This document shows, in pieces, positions 58,947-64,000 of a DNA stretch of 64,000 nucleotides. Each line of letters opens with the position of its first letter. Position 1 is the stretch's first letter. A program made the position numbers and the translations under genes. The stretch lies in assembly GCF_002288925.2 (NCBI RefSeq), contig NW_022098043.1, positions 10,675,489 through 10,739,488 on the forward strand, written 5' to 3'. The notes beneath the pieces are model-generated. The model saw only the letters and a program-made list of their open reading frames with translations. It did not search any database and was not told the origin of the DNA. The stretch comes from Delphinapterus leucas. Its lineage: Eukaryota > Chordata > Mammalia > Artiodactyla > Monodontidae.

Positions 58947-59529
58947 CTATAGGACAGAAGCCAACCACTAACGATTTCCCTTAGTCATTCAACAAACACT
59001 AACTGGCCTGCTATGTGCCAGCTCAGAGCAGGGTGCTGAGGAGACAAGGATCAGGCTCCCAGCCTGTTAGGAACACCCCAGCTGGTGGGAGCGGAAGGGG
59101 AGCAAAACACTCAGGTGACTATGATGTACAGAAGAGGGTCCTTTGGGAGACCAGGGAGGCAGCGGCTTCCTCTGCCTGTATGGTGTCAGGAGTTCAGCAG
59201 ATGGGGATGTGGTGGAAGAGGCGTTGGAGGGAGAGTGGCAACACCAACTCCCACTGCCCAAGGTTAAAAATCCAGGAAGAACCCATCTGATTGGCCCAGC
59301 CCGGCCAGAGGAGGGCCGAGTGCCAGGAACCACACTTCTAAGCGAGATGACGGAGGGGAGTTCCCCAAAGCAAAACCAAAGAGCTGCCACCAGAAGAAGG
59401 GGAGCTCCTGAGGGTCGCACTGAGGTGTCTCGACCTGGGAAGTGTCACAGCCACTGTCACCTTGCATCTGGACCAGAGCATCAGCCTCCTGATTGGTTGC
59501 CCTGCCCCCAGTCGGCTGCCTAGATCTAA

Positions 59530-59920
59530 TTGGCTCACTACATTGCAGCCAGTGGGTCTTTCTAACATACATATGTGGTCTTGTTACTCCTGGATGAAAG
59601 GTTGTCATTGGCTTCCTGTTGTCCTAAGAGAATGAGGTCTCTGATGCCAAACCCTCTAATACTGGCTCCCTCTCTCCCTCACCTTCCCTTCTACCTTCCT
59701 TTCTTTCCATACAGCTCTTCCTCAGCTTCCCCAACACACATCTCACCCTCTCTTATCCAGAGTGTGCACACAGGCCACATCCCCTGTGTGGAGCTCTCGC
59801 TTCTCTTTTCCTCTCTTAAGCAGGTCATTGATACCATCCATCAGCTTGCCACTTCTCCCAGGAAGCTTTCTCTGACTGCACCCTTGCTGACCAGCTTTGA
59901 TGCCCAAGGTCTGTATTCTT
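59530..59920 (+). mobile_element. L2 3' region
   Basis: It has gtggtcttgttactcctgga, ttggcttcctgttgtcctaa and ccaggaagctttctctgact, typical of L2. Confidence 0.65.
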
Positions 59921-60055
59921 AGAGCAGGCAACAACTCTGCCCCAGGAGGTATCCCGCTTGGCCTGTCCTGCTGGGAACAAGAGGTTGTTGTCCCAGATCC
60001 CTGTGGGAATCCTGGGGGGGTCCTGTTGAGTCCATCTATAGTCAATGCGGCTACA

Positions 60056-60375
60056 GTGGGTTGAATGGTGATTCCCCAAAAGATACATCCATGACCTAAC
60101 CCCTGGATCCTGTGAATGTGACCCTATTTCGAAAAAAAGATCTTTGCAGATGTAATCAAGGATCTTGAAATGAGATCACCCTGTATTGTCCAGACAGGCC
60201 TTAAATCCAGTGACAAGTGTCCTTATAAGAGTGAGGCAGAGGGAGATTTGACAGGTTGAGGAGGAGGTAATGGACCACAGAGGCAGAGATTGGAGCGATG
60301 TGGCCACAAGTCTAGGAATACCAGCTGCCACCAGAAGCTGGGAGAGACAAAGAACTGATTCTCCCCAGAGCCTGC
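60056..60375 (+). mobile_element. MLT1-type LTR fragment
   Basis: gtgggttgaatggtgattcc, gacctaacccctggatcctg, ttgcagatgtaatcaaggat, gtgtccttataagagtgagg. LTR only, no gene. Confidence 0.72.
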
Positions 60376-60468
60376 AGAGGGGTGGGGCTCTGGGTCAATT
60401 GCGTGGCTGACCTGTGATGACCTGCTGACCTCCTCCTACACATCCCAGCCCACAGCTGCCACACTCAC

Positions 60469-60649
60469 CTTCCGGTCACCTGTGCTATCGCTGGCAGCTC
60501 TTATCTTCAGGCTCACCTCCAGCCCAGGGTCCAGGGGCCACTTGGAGGAACCTGTGAGATTCTTCTTGGCTGGAGGGCGGTGGGCAACATCTACGACCAC
60601 TCCTGGGGAAGCATTGAAGCTAAAGGATGTGCAGTCCTTGGGGGCAGAG
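60469..60649 (-). pseudogene. PADI4: PADI4 exon 2
   Basis: The acceptor is cttccacag and the donor gtgagt. It encodes SAPKDCTSFSFNASPGVVVD, then PPAKKNLTGSSKWPLDPG, and ends GDRK. It is open. The third Lys of the PADI4 nuclear localisation signal (PPAKKK) is Asn. Confidence 0.88.
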
Positions 60650-61035
60650 CTGTGGAAGAGACAGATGGGGAGGACAGGGGGACACGGTGAGGCAGTGCCT
60701 GGCCCACTACTGCTCTCCCCACTGTTCTTCCTTTCCCCACCAGTGTGGACACCAGAAGGCAGCCAGACTGACCCTGACCGTGGGAGTACGTACTGGTAGG
60801 TTGTCAGGAGGGAGTGAGAAACAGAAAGAAAATCCCCTGACCTGGAGAGGTTACGCTTGAACTAGGAAAAGACACACACACAGATGTATGTATAGGGTGA
60901 TGTGTGTACCCGAGGTTTATATTACACACACACGCACACACAGCGCTGTGCACATGTGAAGAATCACACGAACAGTACAAACAGTACTCTGAAGGACCTT
61001 CCCTTACAAAACAACTGGATCATGGTTAGAATATA

Positions 61036-61319
61036 TTTATTTATTTATTTATTTATTTTTGGCTGTGTTGGGTCTTCGTTTCTGCGCGAGGGCTTTCTCT
61101 AGTTGCGGCAAGCGGGGGCCACTCTTCATCGCGGTGCGCGGGCCTCTCACTATCGTGGCCTCTCGTTGGGGAGCACAGGCTCCAGACGTGCAGGCTCAGT
61201 AGGTGTGGCTCACGGGCCTAGTTGCTCCGCGGCATGTGGGATCCTCCCAGACCAGGGCTCGAACCCGTGTCCCCTGCATTGGCAGGCAGATTCTCAACCA
61301 CTGCGCCACCAGGGAAGCC
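61036..61319 (-). mobile_element. Long CHR SINE, reverse
   Basis: tatttatttattt tail, ggctgtgttgggtcttcgtt, and head ccaccagggaagccc. Repeat tagaatata at 61027-61035 and 61320-61328. Confidence 0.93.
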
Positions 61320-61387
61320 CTAGAATATACTTTTCAAAGCATTGCTGAGATGTGAAAAGGGAAATTGCCAAGAATTCCCTTCTCTGC

Positions 61388-61442
61388 ATACACACACACA
61401 TACACATACACACACACATACACACACACAGACACACACACA
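61388..61442. repeat. (CA)n microsatellite at gap edge
   Basis: CA/TACA repeat that runs directly into the N run. Confidence 0.95.
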
Positions 61443-61542
61443 NNNNNNNNNNNNNNNNNNNNNNNNNNNNNNNNNNNNNNNNNNNNNNNNNNNNNNNNNN
61501 NNNNNNNNNNNNNNNNNNNNNNNNNNNNNNNNNNNNNNNNNN
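61443..61542. other. Assembly gap, 100 N
   Basis: A 100-N placeholder between a CA repeat and an A run; the true length is unknown. Confidence 0.98.
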
Positions 61543-61573
<31 letters not shown>

Positions 61574-63120
61574 ATACCAAAGACAAACAGATCTTAAAGG
61601 TATCCAGAAAGAAGAAAAGTCAGGTCACCTATAAAAGAATAATAATTATCAATAGATTGAAAGTAGACTTCACAACAGCAGTAATGAAATCCAGAAGAGA
61701 GTTGAATAATATCTTCAAAGTATCTTGAAAAACTAACTATTAACGTAGAATTGTGTACATAAAAAATTATATTTTAATAAAAACATTTTCAGATGAAGAA
61801 AAACTGATATTTAAAAAACAACACACTTTCACTAAAGCAACTTCTAAAGACATTCTTTAAGAAGAAGATACCTAATGTCAGAATCATCTGGATGCAAGAA
61901 ACAATGGTGAACAAATAACATGGTAACTATTTTGGTAAATCTGAAAAATATTGTCTGTATAAAAAAAGTTTATAAAAATATCAAAATTGTGAGATTAAAA
62001 AAAAGAGCAGAATGTAAACTGGGAGAGGTAATGAGAGTTAAAATGGTATGAGGTCTTCAACTGAAGAGAGAATTAAGATAGTGTTGAATTCTAGAAATGT
62101 AAAAGTGTTCACCAAAAGAATAGAAATGGAGTTCATAAATTTCTATACATGGAGAAAATGCAATAATTTTTTAAAAGAATGGATAATTCCATTCAAAAAG
62201 GTGATTACAGAGAAAAAGGCAACATAGAAAAAAATAGACAACTAAAAACTAAAAAGCAAATGGTAAGAGCAAACTCAAATATATAAATGATCAAAATAAA
62301 TATAATGTTACTAGTTAAAAGAGAGTTTGGGACTAGATAAAGAAATAAAATCCAGCTCCATGCTATTTATAAGAGATGAACCTAAAATACAAGGATCCAG
62401 GAAAGATAAAGTTTTTTTTAAAAAAAGGAAAAAAGATACATTAAGCCAATGTTAGCCAGGAGAGAGCTGAGATGGATATATTAATATCAGAGAAAATTAA
62501 TTTTTAGACAAAAACCACACTATTAGAATATAATTTACATTACGAAGAAATACTGTAAAGTACCTAGGATAAACCTAACCAAAGATGTGTAAGGTTTTTA
62601 TGGAGAAAAATGATCAAACCTTATTGAAATCCATTAGAGAAGACTCCAATTAGAAGAAAGAAATACCATGAACATGGTTAGGAAGGCTTAATATCATCAT
62701 GGTATGAATTCTCTCCAAATAGATTCATATGGTCAGAGAAATTCCAGGGTTTTACTTGAACTTGACAAGTTGATTCCAAGGTTTACTTGGAAAACCAAGG
62801 GGCTAAGATAGTCAAAGTACCTTGTAAGAAAAAGAAGCAAAAGGTGAGGGACTTGCTCTACCACGTGTGACTTACTGTAAAGTCATGGATTGCATTGTAA
62901 TGGCTTAGGTAAAGAAAATGACAGATGCAACTTAAGAGAGATACTACTTGATCTATGACAGAGGTGGTCTTGCAAATAACTGGGGAAAGTGAAGATTGTG
63001 TAATAAATGGTGCTGGGACAATTGCTTATCCATATGGAAAATGAATACATTGAATAAATAATTAAATTGATCCCATCCTCACATCATATACTAAAGACTT
63101 AAGAAAGACAGAATTTTGCA
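61543..63120 (+). mobile_element. AT-rich old L1-derived sequence
   Basis: Starts with an A run, then A-rich DNA resembling L1 coding strand (gaagaaaagtcaggtcacct, gacattctttaagaagaaga). Many stops. Orientation and subfamily are tentative. Confidence 0.5.
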
Positions 63121-63124
63121 TCTT

Positions 63125-64000
63125 TTTTAAAAAAATAGCTCATTTTCTAGAGAAGTTTTAGGTTCACAGCAAAACTGAGAGGAAGGTGCAGAGATTTGCC
63201 ATATATCTCCTGCCCCAACTCATGTATAGCCTCCCCTATTATCAACCTCTTTCCCCAGAGTGGTACATTCGTTAGAATTGATGACCCTACATTGACACAT
63301 AATTATCACCCAAAGTCCACGATCTACATTAGGGTTCCCTCTTGGTGTTTTACATTCTGTGGATTTGGACAAATGTGTAATGACATATATCCACCATTAT
63401 AGTACCATACCAAGTAGTTTCACTGCTACAAAAATCCTCTGTGCCGCATCTAAAGACGAGTTGGCTATATCTATGCGCGGCCGCTTCTGGTCTCTATTCT
63501 ATTCCATTGTTTCATTTGTCTATTCCTTTCCTAATACCACATTGTCTTGATTACTGTAGCTTTACAGTCTTTAAGCCTTTTTCTAAAAATAATTTTTATT
63601 CGGGTATAGTTGATTTACTTTACAGTAAGTCTTGAAGTCAGGTAGTGTCAGTCCTCCAACTTGTTCTTCTTCAATATTCTGTTGGCTATTCTGGGGTTTT
63701 TTGTTTGTTTTGTTTTCTTTGTTTTGTGTCTCCATATAAACTTTAGAATCAGTTTGTTGATATCCACAAAATAACTTGATGGGATTTTGATTGGGATTGC
63801 CCTGAATCTACAGATCAAGTTGGGAAGAACTGACAATATTGAGTTTTCCTACCCATGAACATGAAATAGCTCTCCCTTTTTTTACTTCTTCTTTAATATC
63901 TTTCATCAGAGTTTTGAAGTTTTTCTTGTACAGACTTTATACATATTTTGTTAGATTTATACCTAAGTATTTAATTTGGGAGGGGTCAAATGTAAATGGC
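63125..64000 (-). mobile_element. L1 ORF2 fragment, reverse
   Basis: On the - strand the ORF2-like string IPIKIPSSYFVDINKLILKF then IWRHKTKKTK is readable. On the + strand attttgattgggattgccct and ttgttagatttatacctaag are typical reverse L1. It continues past the window. Confidence 0.82.

Larger units (their letters stand above)
58947..60468. other. PADI4: PADI4 intron 2
   Basis: 1.5 kb with an L2 3' end (about 59530-59920) and an MLT1-type LTR (60056-60375). Confidence 0.6.
38647..60649 (-). pseudogene. PADI4: PADI4, inactivated copy (exons 2-10 and 12-16 seen)
   Basis: PADI4 is the nuclear, calcium-dependent peptidylarginine deiminase that citrullinates histones in neutrophils. Exons match it by sequence ([49 protein letters not shown]) and by its place next to PADI6. 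Lesions: (1) one extra A in exon 6 with TGA at 53917-53915; (2) +1 and -1 indels in exon 8; (3) exon 11 not found between 42827 and 48451; (4) 16 bases missing in exon 15, giving TGA at 40848-40846. Skipping exon 11 would itself break phase. Catalytic Asp350, His471, Asp473 and Cys645 codons survive, but calcium ligand Asp369 is Ala and the PPAKKK nuclear signal reads PPAKKN. All splice sites of the surviving exons remain GT-AG, suggesting fairly recent loss. Exon 1 is probably outside the window. Assembly error could explain one lesion, hardly all. Confidence 0.85.
60650..64000. other. PADI4: PADI4 intron 1 (partial): repeats and gap
   Basis: Contains a long SINE, a CA repeat, a 100-N gap and L1-derived AT-rich DNA. 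I looked for PADI4 exon 1 on the - strand and did not find it, so it is probably beyond 64000. Confidence 0.6.

Noticed and set aside
38647..60649. Alternative identity as PADI3 or PADI1
   Set aside because: Exon 5-6 text (NCDRDN, MSLVTLSTKTP) and the position beside PADI6 fit PADI4 best.

Overview
This is mammalian nuclear DNA, almost certainly from a whale or dolphin. Coding sequence is split into short exons with GT-AG introns. The introns are full of tRNA-derived SINEs of the CHR type (about ten long copies sharing the head ggcttccctggtgg, plus shorter relatives), with L1, L2, MIR, MER5 and MLT1-type repeats. CHR SINEs belong to the Cetacea-Hippopotamidae-Ruminantia group, and this abundance of the long form fits Cetacea. 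There is no bacterial-type operon, CRISPR array or phage; the long open frames outside the exons are chance or repeat-derived.

Layout. Positions 1-9260 hold the 3' part of RCC2 on the + strand: six final coding exons (416-6927) and a long 3' UTR ending at an AATAAA near 9255. RCC2 faces PADI6 tail to tail. PADI6 is on the - strand (10814-33106): all 16 coding exons are found, each junction phase agrees, and they add up to an open frame of 685 codons plus stop. An intergenic stretch with repeats follows (33107-38646). PADI4 is on the - strand (38647-60649): exons 2-10 and 12-16 are found, while exon 1 probably lies beyond the window. Positions 60650-64000 hold a SINE, a 100-N gap and old L1 sequence. 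The order RCC2 - PADI6 - PADI4 is the human 1p36.13 order, inverted.

Main result. PADI4 looks like a broken gene. Exon 6 has a 1-base insertion leading to an in-frame stop. Exon 8 has a +1/-1 pair that scrambles about 25 codons. No exon 11 can be found in a contiguous 5.6 kb interval. Exon 15 has a 16-base frame-breaking deletion. Substitutions also hit a calcium ligand and the nuclear-localisation lysines. The neighbouring PADI6 is intact but reads His-Ala-Tyr where active PADs have His-x-Asp, so it would lack a catalytic Asp. PADI4 makes citrulline in neutrophil chromatin, and PADI6 is an oocyte lattice/subcortical maternal complex protein. The window therefore suggests loss of the first and a purely structural role for the second in this lineage. 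Comparisons with human proteins are from memory and no database was searched.
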